64,000 nt of DNA, taken from Selaginella moellendorffii. Taxonomy: Eukaryota > Streptophyta > Lycopodiopsida > Selaginellales > Selaginellaceae. Shown here in pieces: positions 24,140 to 35,230 of this stretch (position 1 is the stretch's first letter; each line of letters begins with the position of its first letter). Both the position numbers and the translations under genes were made by a program. Under the pieces are notes generated by a model. It saw only the letters and a list, made by a program, of their open reading frames with translations, ran no database searches and had not been told where the DNA came from. The stretch covers positions 1,601,863-1,665,862 of the forward strand of contig NW_003314269.1 in NCBI RefSeq assembly GCF_000143415.4, given 5' to 3'.

Positions 24140-26128
24140 TCACAAGGCAAAGTGTGGCTTTTTACTACTCTCAGCTGTTCTAGCAAAGATTCTTGCGCTT
24201 GATTCGTTTGCAAGCAGCACAAACGCGGCTGCGTTTCTTGGCTCCAGCTCCAACACCATCTTCGCCGCCGCTGCTGCTCGCTCGGGATCCCCGTGGCTCC
24301 GGGACGATCCCAGCAAGCTCATCCAGTCGAGGAGATCGGGCGAGTACGGCATTGAGCGGATGAGCTCCTCCGCTTGCTGCAAGTATCCCGAGCGGCCGAG
24401 AAGATCCACCAGGCAGCAGTAGTGCTGCTTGGTTGCGGCGATGCCGAAATCCATTGTCATCGAGCGGAAGCAGCCGCGACCACCCTCCAGATCCCCCGTG
24501 TGGGTAAATGCGAGTAGGATGCTGGCGAAGCACGCGTCGTCTGGAGATATCGTGAGTTTCATGTAGTGGAAGAGCTGGATCAACTGGTGCGGCTGCTTGT
24601 TCTGTGCAAATCCACCCAACAACGCGGTCCATGACACGATGTCCCTCGCCGGGGATGATTGGAACAACTTTGTGGATTGCCGGGTCTGTCCGTTCAGCCC
24701 TCGCATGTACACCATCACGTTCCACGACACAATATCCCTTTCGACCATCTCCGCGACGAACATATGTGCAGCCCGAGCAAAATAGCCGTTTAAGGCATAT
24801 GCTGCGAGCATCGCGTTCCACGCGATAACATCCTTTTCCTTTATACTGCGAAACATTTGCTCTGCCTCCTCGACATGACCCAGCTTTGCATAAGCAACGA
24901 GAAGAGTGGTCCACGAGACTGTGTCCGGCATTGGCATTGAATCAAACAAAGCTTTTGCTTGTGACAAATGAAAAGAGTTGGCATACACCGCCAGCATGGA
25001 ATTCCACGCGACGTTGTTCCATGCCGGCATTCTTTGGAAACAATCCCTTGCTTTATCGATATTCAACGTTTGACCGTAGCCTAAGAGCATGGCAGTCCAT
25101 GTCACAATGTTGCTACCGCCAATTCTAGCAAACAATTCTCTTGCATGGTGCATATGCCCTGATGCGGCATACGCTGTAAGCATGGTGTTCCAAGCCGGTA
25201 AATTCCATTCCGGCATTGAACATAGAACATTTCTTGCTTGCTCTAACCTAGAGTTTTCCGTATAGACAGATAACATCGTTGTCCAGGTTATCAAATTCCG
25301 CTCCGTCATCTCTTGAAAAGTCTGCTCGGCCTTGTACACATCCCCAACCTGGGCAAATCCTGACAGCATGGTGTTCCATGTGGCAATGTTTCGCTCCTCT
25401 AGTCTATGCAAAAACTCTCTTGCCTTAGAAATCAAACCATCGGAGGTGTAAGCAGCGAGCATTGTATTCCACGACACCACATTCCACTCGGGCATCGATT
25501 GGAAAAACTTCTCGGCTTTGTGAACACCATGCGCCTGGGAATACGCAGAAAGCATCAAATTCCAAGAAAACATGTTCCACTCGGGCATTGACGAGAAAAC
25601 AAAACACGCAAGCTTGCAGTCACGGTGTTGCACAGGCGCTGACAAAAGTGCCGTCCACGAAACTAGACTCCATTCTCGCATGCTGTCAAAGATCTCAAAC
25701 GCCACTTGCATATGCCCCGCACGGGCATATGCAGAAAGCAAAGAATTCCACGAGATGATGTTGCGTTCCGGCATCTGGAAGAAAATTCCCTGGACATCCG
25801 CAAGATTCCCAGCTTGAGAATATGCTGAGAGCATTGTGTTCCACTCCACGAGATTCGTCTCTCGCATTGCGTCGAATATCTCCCTGGCATGCTGGAGGTG
25901 CCCGTTCTGGGCATAGGCCGAGAGCATCAAGCTCCACGAGAAGACGTTTCGGTCGTTGGCGATGGAATCGAATACCTGGCGAGCATAGTCTGGCCTTCCA
26001 ACCTTGCCATACGCTTGGATCATTAGATTCGCCGCATAAACATCGTCCAAGCAGCACGAAAGATCCCGCTGGATGCTAATGAGCTCCGCTAGATCTTTGC
26101 AATGTCTGATGTGCTCGATGCATCTCAT
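24140..26128 (-). CDS. Second S-type PPR protein with partial E motif
   Basis: Intronless, 662 aa from the ATG at 26128; the open frame continues upstream to 26200 but without an ATG. It is again a ladder of about fifteen 31-residue S motifs (for example VVSWNTMLAAYTSDG and LVEWNTMLSAYSQAG), followed by the two longer motifs (GGRGCFRSM, YCCLVDLLGRSGYL) and the start of an E1 motif (ERAAAAAKMVLELEPRNAAA). It then diverges (SSARIFARTAESSKKP) and stops, so E2, E+ and DYW are missing. It is similar in design to the gene at 21022 but not a close copy. An organellar RNA-binding or editing role is likely. The reading frame upstream of the ATG (ASTASLSTLLLCLQRSRQQA) looks like a targeting peptide, so the true start may lie in a missed 5' exon. 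Confidence 0.9.
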   Translation of the reverse strand: MRCIEHIRHCKDLAELISIQRDLSCCLDDVYAANLMIQAYGKVGRPDYARQVFDSIANDRNVFSWSLMLSAYAQNGHLQHAREIFDAMRETNLVEWNTMLSAYSQAGNLADVQGIFFQMPERNIISWNSLLSAYARAGHMQVAFEIFDSMREWSLVSWTALLSAPVQHRDCKLACFVFSSMPEWNMFSWNLMLSAYSQAHGVHKAEKFFQSMPEWNVVSWNTMLAAYTSDGLISKAREFLHRLEERNIATWNTMLSGFAQVGDVYKAEQTFQEMTERNLITWTTMLSVYTENSRLEQARNVLCSMPEWNLPAWNTMLTAYAASGHMHHARELFARIGGSNIVTWTAMLLGYGQTLNIDKARDCFQRMPAWNNVAWNSMLAVYANSFHLSQAKALFDSMPMPDTVSWTTLLVAYAKLGHVEEAEQMFRSIKEKDVIAWNAMLAAYALNGYFARAAHMFVAEMVERDIVSWNVMVYMRGLNGQTRQSTKLFQSSPARDIVSWTALLGGFAQNKQPHQLIQLFHYMKLTISPDDACFASILLAFTHTGDLEGGRGCFRSMTMDFGIAATKQHYCCLVDLLGRSGYLQQAEELIRSMPYSPDLLDWMSLLGSSRSHGDPERAAAAAKMVLELEPRNAAAFVLLANESSARIFARTAESSKKPHFAL

Positions 26129-27032
26129 AAATCCTCTCGCCTGTTGCCTCGATCGTTGCAAACACAAGAGCAAGGTGCTCAAAGACGCTGTAGAAGCCAC
26201 ACAAGAAATTTATCGTGATTTAGAGTTTTTTAAGCAGACACTCGGAGGGACTGAGTTTTATGCGCCCAAAAATCTCCAAGACTCTTAATGGCGCCATCGC
26301 CAATCTCTTGGTACGACTCACACTCGGATGCTACGAAAGCTTTTGGACTCGCTGATCATCTTGTGCAGAGAAGGCTGCTCACTACTCACTACTTAATGTG
26401 TGGAAGCCAGAAATGTTGTAAGGTGTTGACGAAGGCAACACGGAGGCTCGGATTGGCGTGGTTGTCGCCGACTACGGGTGTCTTGCTTGCTCGTGCCCCA
26501 AGTTTGAGGTTTAACCAAAAGGCAGAGCTTGTCGTGGATCTTCTTCCAAGTCCTCCAACTCTGGCACATAGCCGCTGCAGGGTGATGCTCATCCCTCGAT
26601 TCTTCGGGCCTTGCCCTGCTCGAAAGTTCAGGTTCTTGTCACCATTCCCGACTAGCTCATTGTTCAGTCCCAGAATGCTGGCTTCAGCGCAAACGTTCTC
26701 CCGGGGTCGGAGCTCAAAGGTCCATCTTTGGCTCATCTAGAAGCAACCAGAATCCGTTCTTGCATCGCAGAGAGTTTTGTTTCAAAATCAGCAGGGAAAA
26801 TTACCATGCTCCCAGGAAGAACGAAAGGTTCTCGGGATTGTTTGGTTTTATGGCATTTTTTGATAGATTTAATTATTTCTTCCTTTTGCTTTATTTGTTT
26901 AAAATTTCCAAAACCTTTTGCGTGAGGGTTAAACTCTGCCGCGTGGCGTTTTGGACGGTCTAGATTAAGGGCCATGTCCATCTTCCCTTTAAATTGGCAT
27001 TTGCAAATCAGGGTAAAGGATTGAAGCAAACG
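26129..27032. other. Intergenic, no gene supported
   Basis: An open plus frame at 26288-26740 and a minus frame at 26389-26736 have no recognisable content. Confidence 0.4.
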
Positions 27033-27452
27033 ATGGCGAGTACTTTTGTGGAGATGCACGGCGGTATGCCCGTCACCAAGGAGCTGATAGTTGACAACGA
27101 CGAGCTTATGGAGGCTTTGGCCGAGGCTGCCGAGGCACATAAGAAAAGAGAGCGTGAGGAGGAACACAAGGATGGGCAACCCCTCAAGAAGGTAAGGAGA
27201 GATGACATCCGAGAGGAACCCTGCAAGGATCAAGGGCAAAAGATGCCGAGTACTTTTGTGGAGATGCACGGCGGTATGCCCGTCATCAAGGAGCTGATAG
27301 TTGACAACGACGAGCTCATGGAGGCTTTGGCCGAAGCTGGCGAGGCAAGTAAGAAAAGAGAGCGCGAGGAGGAATGCAAAGATGGCCAACCCCTCAAGAA
27401 GGTAAGGAGAAATGATGCCCGAGAGGAACCCTGCAAGGATCAAGACAAGTCG
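27033..27452 (+). repeat. 210-bp in-frame tandem duplication
   Basis: Units start at the ATG at 27033 and at the internal ATG at 27243; the period of 210 bp is 70 codons. Differences are mostly synonymous or conservative. Confidence 0.9.
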
Positions 27453-27866
27453 AGGGGTCCTATAATCGTGAGGATCAAGCTGCACAAGAAGGGATATGCA
27501 GTCAAAGAACCCTGCAAGGATCACTGCAAAGATCAAGTCGCGAGGATTGAGCTCCACAAAGAAAACAAGGAAAGCAGTAAGACAGTGGTAAGGGCGATCA
27601 AGCCTTGCAACACAGCAAGAAAGGCGTCACAGCAGCGGAGGAGTCTTAAGGTGCTTGAGACGAGCGCTAGCATGAAAATCGAGTGTGAGCCAGTGAAGAA
27701 GGTGCTCAATGCTAGGTCCTTGAATGTACCATTGGGCGATGCTGTGAAGAGACGAGAGGAACGGGGCGTTCACTATCTTGATTTTGGTGTTGGTGATGGG
27801 TGTGTTGCTCGTTTCACAGCTCCAAAGATCAAGTGGAACCCCATGCGCACCACCACTCGCACATGA
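27033..27866 (+). CDS. Orphan charged protein with duplicated 70-residue unit
   Basis: 277 aa, intronless, from ATG 27033 (the frame is open further upstream but has no other ATG). The first 140 residues are two tandem copies of a 70-residue unit: STFVEMHGGMPV, then KELIVDNDELMEALAEA, then a basic stretch KKREREEE...QPLKKVRR that looks like a bipartite nuclear localisation signal, then REEPCKDQ. The remainder is Lys-rich with two further CKD repeats and a distinct end (GVHYLDFGVGDGCVARF). The family is not recognised. The repeats are about 90% identical at DNA level, so the duplication is recent. Both carry AAG-GTAAGG, a perfect splice-donor word, at about 27190 and 27400. They are probably unused because the frame stays open. 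A nuclear role is inference from the basic clusters only. Confidence 0.65.
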   Translation: MASTFVEMHGGMPVTKELIVDNDELMEALAEAAEAHKKREREEEHKDGQPLKKVRRDDIREEPCKDQGQKMPSTFVEMHGGMPVIKELIVDNDELMEALAEAGEASKKREREEECKDGQPLKKVRRNDAREEPCKDQDKSRGPIIVRIKLHKKGYAVKEPCKDHCKDQVARIELHKENKESSKTVVRAIKPCNTARKASQQRRSLKVLETSASMKIECEPVKKVLNARSLNVPLGDAVKRREERGVHYLDFGVGDGCVARFTAPKIKWNPMRTTTRT

Positions 27867-30621
27867 TTTTCGTTAATGTTGCAAAATAATTATTATTATA
27901 TGTCTTTCATACTTTAATAATTAACATTATATCTTTGTCTCGCTTCTTGCGATTGGTATTTTTGTCTCGCTCCTAGCAATTGGTGGCTTTATCTTGCTTT
28001 TAGCGATTGGAGCTTTTGTCTCATTTCGAATATTTTTCTTGCCCTCGTTTCCAATGATGGGTTTCAATGTCTGCTCTACAAGAGCGCGTCATATATACTA
28101 TACTTTAAATATTTTATACATAATATATTTTCTAAAGTTGAGATGATTTAGTTTTGATATTCAACAATTTTAAAACGTTTTATTGATAAAAAATTAATAT
28201 TTTATGTAGTCTATAATTAATTGGTAGAAGAGGATAATAGTTGCAAAGATTAGATAAATTTGCTTGCATACAATAATAAGCAGCATAGTAAAAAATAATA
28301 AGTTAAAAGACACAATCTTTTATATAGACAAACTCATTAATTATTCACTTTTGTTACTTACAATTTATCACATTACTTTCCTAAAAGAGTTACTCTTTTA
28401 ATACCCTACCCCTTAGAAGAAATATCAATTTCAATATATAACCAACTAATAAAATCAAACCTAAGACCTTTCTAATACCATTATCATAAATTTTACTTTA
28501 TTCTTCACTAGTAGTACTTTTGATATATGTTATGGATAATATCTTTGTTTTAAACAGTTTTTTTGTTTTAAAAAAATGTTTGAAATCAAGTTTTTTTAGT
28601 ATTTACATTGGTGCTCTTTGTGATTTTTGCATTTGTTTTGCATAAATTTTTAGTGGAAGAACAATTAATAAGCTAAAAGACTAAATAAAATAAAAAATAT
28701 TAAATGGTCTTAGATCTAATCCTTATAATTTAGAATTTATGTCGAGAGTGAATATAAAACATATACACTTAACTTTTTCCTTAATTGATATAAATAATTA
28801 CTTCTTTAATTGCAATGCCTTTGAGTTTTGTCCTATATTATTTCTTTAATTGCTTTATCTTTGCTAAAGATTTATGCTTGTAAGGTATTCTTTGTTTTTT
28901 TAACAATTTAAATTAAATATTAATATTTTTTAAACATAGATAAAATAGAGCTCATATTAAAAAATATGATATATGATTAAGCATATAAATATTTTTCAAC
29001 AAAATAAATAATAATACTTGAACAATAGTTTTATGCTATAATCTACTATTAAAGGAAAAAAATATAAAAACTTTATTCAAAATTTTATTGAATTGATGAA
29101 AATATATTTTAATTCAAACTTTTGCTAAATGAGCAAATTATAATATGGGTTTTATAAATAACTATTTATGTTACACCATAATATTCTACTAAAAAAATAT
29201 CTCTCTCATGCCACATTATGCATTAGCGGTTTAAGATACTTTGTCTAGCATTAGTTTAGAAATTTTTACTTGCAACAAATGAAAATAATTAAACACTACT
29301 AATATGAAATTTCATGCTATGTTATGCTATATAAGTATACTTTGAAATACAATCCATTATTTTTTTGTAATATTTGATAAATCACCATATAAACTGTTTT
29401 GAGTTCATTGGTAAATTCCATTAGATATAAAAAATCTAATATAAACAAGTAATATAAATGCTCTTGAAAATTCTTCTTTGCCTTAATTTTATAAAGAGGT
29501 AGTGGTTTTAGAGGCTCAACCATGAAGGCATCCTTGCAAACCAAGTGGATATTAATATAGTGGAGATTTATGCTATGGCATGAGGTTACACTTGAGGATA
29601 TTTGGATCTCAACTTTAATAACTATGTCACTGTGAAAAACATGCTCATTAATATTTTGAAAGGTTGGTTAGCAAACTTGTAGGTGGTAGTGGATATACCT
29701 AAAATATGCTTTGATATTCTAAGGGTTTTCTACCGTTGTTATTCATTTAGATTAATCTTGTATTTATAATTTACAAACTTTCCTAAACACTTCCTAGTAT
29801 ATTCTAATTTATTCTACCATCTAATGGTATTGATATTCAATAAGATTAATCTTGTGTTTATAAATTGTAAACATTTTTATAATCTTATATTAACTATATT
29901 ATTAAATCTACAGAAAATTATTACTAATGTGGTAATAAAAAATTTCACTCATAAATCTTAAACATTTATTCTTGCTTATATATATAAAAAAACTTTTTAC
30001 AAAACAAGCTAAGAGACATACTTTGGAAAAGATAGTGATTTTTGCAACCTTGCAATGTAGCATGTTCCTAACTTATAGCTAAATACATTGGATTGCATCA
30101 CCCTCTTGGTTGGGGCAATACTACTAACTTTTTTGACAAGTTTGATTTGTTTTCTAAGTCTTCCTCTTCAGCTTCTTGTCTTTTTGAGAGTTTTGATTTT
30201 ATACTACATGATTTGTCAAGCTTTTGCAACTTTTTTGTGAAAATGGTGGATTATTTTATTGTTCTGGGACCAACAATAGAGAGAAGAATGAAAGTGAGTA
30301 GGTCACTCATGTGTGACAATCAATATGTGATGCACCAGCATCAACCTCGAGGGCATAGAGAGCCAAGTCCAACCCAAAAAAGACCGAAAAGCCGTATTGT
30401 AATATCATTGACCATGCTAAGAATATTGTGATTACAGTCCAACGTATGCAATTGTATCCAAAGGTGAGTTGCCAGTATTTCCAATCAAGTCTGTCACTCT
30501 CTAGTAGCAATCTAATGATAGCACTTTTGAAGGAGAGGATTACTCACTCTTCGCAATCACCCGAGCCAGAATGTAGCTCTTGGTTCAAAGTCACATTTGC
30601 AATAAAATCTAATATGCCAAT
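27867..30621. other. AT-rich gene desert of about 2.7 kb
   Basis: The base composition falls abruptly, with long A/T runs and no open frame of recognisable content on either strand. Short frames near 29317-29544 and 30093-30431 are not supported. It may be decayed transposon DNA, but no terminal repeats or protein domains were seen. Confidence 0.5.
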
Positions 30622-30722
30622 CAACTGAGATAGTCAAGGAGATGCATTCAAGGGGCATTATTCACCGGGATCTCAAGTTGGACAATGTACTTTTCAACCT
30701 GGACGCATGCGAAAGACAAAGT
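30622..30722 (+). pseudogene. Protein-kinase fragment (catalytic-loop segment)
   Basis: The plus strand encodes EMHSRGIIHRDLKLDNVLFNLDA, almost the same as the catalytic loop of the kinase at 60983-61836 (there EMHSRGIIHRDLKPGNILFKLDA). DNA similarity continues to GACAAAGT at about 30722, with a 3-nt insertion. Nothing of the rest of the kinase follows. The 3' part overlaps, antisense, the last codons of the gene on the minus strand. Confidence 0.75.
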
Positions 30723-32235
30723 CTTTCTCACGTAGAGCATTCAAAATGGCTTTCCTGTCTATCTGCTTGGGCTCACCATGCCAGAACAGCCATTTCCTCT
30801 TTGCTGCCGTTTCCCAAGGGACACGACCAATGTACACGGACGCCGCAAACATCAGTCGGGAAAGCAGAGGTTTATCAAAACTGCATGTATGCCCCAGCTG
30901 CTTGACTCCCTTCCACAACATCTCGTTGCCTCGCTCCACTTCCTCTGGAATCTTGTAATCCTCTGGACGCATGTTGAATGGTTTTCCAAGATTGTGCCTG
31001 ATACGATCAACGCATTGGATTACATACATCCTCCGATTCTACGTACCAGAACACCACTATGGCGGCCTGCCTCAGGCTAAGCTCCAGTATAGACGGGCCC
31101 CGCTCCACGAGGTACCCGTCTTTAAGAGCCTACAAACAAGAAAAGCAAGTTTGAAAACACTGACCAGTGCACTACTTGTTTACCTGACTTTCCGCTGCCG
31201 CAGCTCCTCTCGTGCATATTTCACCATCTGTCGTCACAGACGATTGATCACGGTTAGCCTCACAAAGCAAGTGGGCAAAATAGACGTACACGTCAAGCTG
31301 AGGTCGTAGTAGACTCGAAGGTCGCAACGGTCAAGCCAGAGGCGCGCATGAGTAGCACAGTTGAGGAGCGAGTGGTAGTGCGGGAGGGTGGAGTTTGGGG
31401 GCCTCTCCAGCACCAGCAAACGCAGGAGGTGGCTGTAGAACACCCCGCGGCGCAAAAGCCTCGCCTCCTTGACGCGGAACGGCATGAAGAAAATGTCATC
31501 ATAAAAGTACGGCGTCCGCCTGGCATATGTTTCGCCTATGGCACTCCTGTTGCCCATGAGCCCTGAATATGCTCTCGCCACTCTCTCCTGCACGTCTTTA
31601 TGACCCTCGCTGGCCCTCCGGAGGTTCCAGCCACGGGCAAACACAAGAAATAGTCGCTCTCCATCAACTTGCAGACAAGATCGAAAATGTTGAGGACATG
31701 CTTTCCTGAAGGATTCAATTAGTACGCCCAGATACGATAAAAGGATAGGACACCGTCCCAGGTCCAAAACAAAAAGGAGACTTTGAAGCCTACCGGAGAA
31801 GAGAACAAAAGATCCGGGTGCCGGAGAGCTCATCCCTGTCAGCTTGTCCCCTGTTGCAAAAAGTTGGCTCAGGCAAAGGAAAATAGATCAAAGCATGCGC
31901 TACCAACAATGAAGCAGAGAGGTGGTGGAGTGCAGAGGGGCTCCAGAGGATAGGATTCCAATTCAGTCTGCCAACGATCCACAAAGCGACGAGGGTGCAC
32001 AATCATCCCCTTGCTAAGACAAAACTGCTCCCAGGACCGCTCCAACGGCTCCCACACTTCATCGTCTTCGTGCGAATCGGCAAAGTCGTGCCGCAGCAGC
32101 TCTCGGGCGAAATCTGAGAGCAACCGCAGGTGAAAGCGGGCATCTGGTACATCTTTGCTGTGGCACAGCTGGTCGAGCTCCTCGGGGCTCAGGTGTCCCA
32201 GGTAAAGGCATCTATCCACAGGGTGACAAGACTAG
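30694..32235 (-). CDS. Unrecognised multi-exon gene, N-terminus uncertain
   Basis: Six minus-strand exons are suggested by short GT...AG introns: about 32235-31904, 31850-31794, about 31716-31287, about 31232-31189, about 31131-31041 and about 30988-30694. They encode, in order, ELDQLCHSKDVPDARFHL, EPLCTPPPLCFIVG, SSPAPGSFVLF, KHVLNIFDLVCKLMESDYF, RRTPYFYDDIFFMPFRVKEA, YLVERGPSILELSLRQAA and YKIPEEVERGNEMLWKG, ending FVFRMRPG. The family is not recognised. Two frames appear within the third exon (KHVLNIF... and ERVARAYSG...), which implies a frame break near 31575-31610 or a missed junction, so it may be a pseudogene. No ATG was found in the first exon. It lies between pieces of a broken kinase gene, and its final codons are the complement of kinase sequence. 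Confidence 0.45.
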
Positions 32236-32409
32236 GACAAATTTGGAGGGACTCGGTAGGCATGGCCACAGAAGAAGTCTGCCAGTGTCCATTCCGACCG
32301 AGCCTGCGCCAGAGTCTGCTAGAAGTGTAGAGAAAGCAATGAAGCCTTCTCCCAAAAAGACCAAGAAGGTGCCTCCTGTTGCGCTCCTCTATGCAAAGGA
32401 GGACCTTGA

Positions 32410-32520
32410 TTGGTCCTTTCTAGCTGGAAAAGCTTTTTTGGTGGCTGCCGAGAACAATTGCGGAGCAAGAACGAGATGGCGAACAAAACTATGCTCTTCT
32501 TCGACAAAGCGAGAAAGACG
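32410..32520 (+). repeat. Kinase-downstream block, copy 1 of 3
   Basis: The stretch containing TTTTTTGGTGGCTGCCGAGA recurs on the minus strand at about 60795-60880 and, more diverged, at about 54770-54860. In both of those places it follows the 3' end of a kinase copy. Here it is in the plus orientation with no kinase 3' end next to it. Confidence 0.7.
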
Positions 32521-32639
32521 TGTGCTAAAGTTCATTTAAGAAACTCCCTAACGTTTATCGAAGGATCAAATTTCTGGCAAGAATGGCTATTCAAATATTT
32601 GGTTGCCATTGGAGCTGCTCGACGCTGGAGGAAGGGATT

Positions 32640-32790
32640 GCAATAAAGACTGCATTGCCGTGGATCTTGGCCATGATCCGAGCTTCTCTCTCGGCGTCGT
32701 TCTAAGCAGACCTGGTTTTCAGAGCCGTATAACTAGACGGCTATGATGAACTTTGATCGACGGCGGAGATTTAGTCATGTTTTATCAAAA
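32640..32790 (-). pseudogene. Kinase N-terminal fragment
   Basis: The minus strand reads NDAEREARIMAKIHG, matching SDAEREVGIMAKLRG of the kinase at 61 kb. Upstream DNA at about 32745-32790 (GATCGACGGCG and a following T-rich run) also matches 61975-62030. So the promoter-proximal end of a kinase copy is present, without the rest. Confidence 0.7.
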
Positions 32791-32866
32791 AAATCTGCTC
32801 TTTTCTGAAAGCTTTTCCAAACAGTTCATAGAGCAAAATTGTCATTCAGAGCTTCTCCTCTTTTTG

Positions 32867-35230
32867 CTAGACAGCAGGCGTGAGCTCCAGCTCGATTTCT
32901 TCCAGGGACCGTCCTTTGGTCTCCACCACATTGTTTGCAATGTAAATCACTGCCAGAAGGCACACGGTAGAGAAGGCCAAGTACACTTTGCTCACGCCGA
33001 ACTTGTTGACGACACTCAAGAACCAGAGCCCAATTGCAAAGTTACACACCTGCATTCGTATCCCATTAGCACACAAGCTAGCAAGACAATTCTTCTTCGT
33101 ACCCAGTGCACACCCATGCACAGTGAAACAGCCTTCGCTCGGATTTTGTTCGCGAATATCTCCGGAAGAAGTAGACCGGGCACAGGACCAGCCCCCAGCG
33201 AGAAAGAAAGAACATATCTGGAAAGAAACGCCATAGTTTTCGTTAGAGAGACAAACATCATGAGACAAGGATTGCACTTACGTTACAGTCCCCAGAACAG
33301 CCAAGGATCCAGAGTAAGCCTCCAATGCCTTCCATGAAAGAGCAAGGGCCAATACGAGCATTGATATTGACTGCCACACGACGGATAAGATCAGCGAATG
33401 GGACAAGCTTGAAAGGCCTTACCATTCCCGCAAAACTTGTGATTAGAAGCTTTTTGCGTCCTTGTTTGTCCATCAGTGATGCGGCCACAGCAGTTCCTGA
33501 TATGGTGTCGAGTTAGACGAAGAAAACAGAGGAGAGCTACGCGTACCAAAGACGTTGGCAGCTCCAACGAGTGCACTCGCTGCAACATCGGACGTGATGC
33601 CGGCGCTCCGAAACACTGCAGTTGAGTAATAAACAACTGCATTGATACCAGCAAACTGTTGAAGCAAGAACAACGTTGCCCCAACGCCTACAACTGCATC
33701 GACCACAAAAGATTTAAATCAAAGAAGAAAAATGAGGAAAAGGCTGTCATACCTCTGCGATAACGTCGACTAAACAAGTCGCCAAAGCCAGCGCTCTCCT
33801 CAGAAGAATCCTGTTTGCTACCGCTACCTCTCAACTCCGCCATGGCATCATTCACTCTGGCCCTTCCCCACAGACGTTCAATGGCCTTCTCGGCATCGGC
33901 AGGCCGTCCTTGCTGCATTTAAAATGTTGTAAGAAAGAGAGAAACCTCCAAAAAAACTCTCTTACGTTATACAGCCACCTTGGGCTCTCAGGAGAGAACA
34001 CCATTCCTAGCCACATAAGAATCGCCGGTACAGTAGCCAAAGTGAACATAGAACGCCACCTGCATCATAGACTTGGGTCATTTTCAGTTCCATTTTCTAT
34101 CGCAAAGCTGAAGTTTACCATCCAGGATTTCCAGCCAAGGGTAACCCAGCAACCAGTGCGGCCAAAATACCGATGCAAATGAACAGCTGATTAACCGAGC
34201 CGAGGGCTCCGCGGATTTCAGTTGGGGAAATCTGCACTTGCCGGATAAGCTAAGGTTTAAGTTGAGTGATCTTTGGTGACACCAACCTCAGAAATGTAGA
34301 GAGGTACAATAGAGGACGTGACTCCTATTCCGACCCCCACCAGAAACCTTCCTGCTATCATGGCCTGCACAGTGGTCGCTGTTGCACTGCATGCGACTTT
34401 TCGAATATTAAGTGCTGGTAAAACGATAAGAAAACGAGATTGACCTGAGAAATGCTCCAATTGCGAGCGGCAACGCATCGAGCTGAAACGTGTGCCTGCG
34501 GCCGATTTTATCAGCCAGGGATCCGCCGGTGAAGGATCCAATAGTCGCACCAGCCAGCGTGGAGCTCACAACCCATCCTGTAAAGTGTGAACGTGTCACT
34601 GAAAGCGCAGGAGGAGCTCTAGAACGCATTACCCTGTAGAACAGCGTTGCCAGCGAAGCCAAGGTCCTTGGCGAGGTACTCCAGAGCTCCATTTACAACC
34701 CTGTCCAGAGGAGCAGATTGAGAGCGAAGCGTGCCAGAAATTAGCCATACCCGAGATGGTAGCCAAACAGAAATGCTCCCAAGCTCGCGATTGCCACATA
34801 AGGCAGTACTGCTCCTCCAGAAGACGACTTTTTGTCGACAAATTCTTGCATCTCACCGTCTGCATGGAAAACCCAGTGAGTAGATCAATGCCTTAAAGAT
34901 CTAAGCCCCCAAGAAGCGATGGAGCACTCCCGGGATCAATCAGATCAGGCTCGGAGAGCCAGGAGAGGAGAAAGCAGGAAAGAAAAACTCACCACTGGCG
35001 CGTGCTCTCACCAAAGACGGCAGCTGGAGCCTGTTGCTGAACCCCAAAACGCTCATCTTCTTGACCTCGGCATGCATGGACCTGCCCCTAAACTCGGAGC
35101 CTCTAGCGGTCTCCCATGACGAGGATCTGGAGCAAGTCGCCACCGGCAGGCACCTTTTGTGTTGCTGCTGCTGCGCGAAAACCTGTGCCGATGGCGTGGA
35201 CGAGCACAATTTGAGAGCAAGCTGATGCAT
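32867..35230 (-). CDS. pGlcT: Plastidic glucose transporter (major facilitator family)
   Basis: Thirteen exons from 35230-34993 down to 33049-32867, each closing in frame, give 540 aa. The first about 80 residues are Ser/Arg/Gln-rich with no acids, like a plastid transit peptide. Twelve membrane segments of the sugar-porter family follow, with the signatures LADKIGRRHTFQL (loop 2-3), GRFLVGVGIGVTSSIVPLYISE, PESPRWLY (loop 6-7), QQFAGINAVVYYS (helix 7), MDKQGRKKLL (loop 8-9) and PGLLLPEIFANKIRAKA, ending VVETKGRSLEEIE. The order and length match the pGlcT/GLT1 subfamily of the inner plastid envelope, which exports glucose released by starch breakdown. The ATG at 35230 is the only one that opens the transit peptide. 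No frame break was seen. Confidence 0.92.

Noticed and set aside
26128-26200. Extended start of the minus-strand PPR gene at 26200
   Set aside because: The codon at 26200 is GTG, not ATG. Plant nuclear genes rarely use it, so the first ATG (26128) is given, while noting that an upstream exon is possible.
26733-27557. 274-aa minus-strand open frame with repeated hydrophobic segments
   Set aside because: It is the complement of the charged repeats of the gene at 27033. The apparent membrane segments come from reading Lys/Glu codons backwards.
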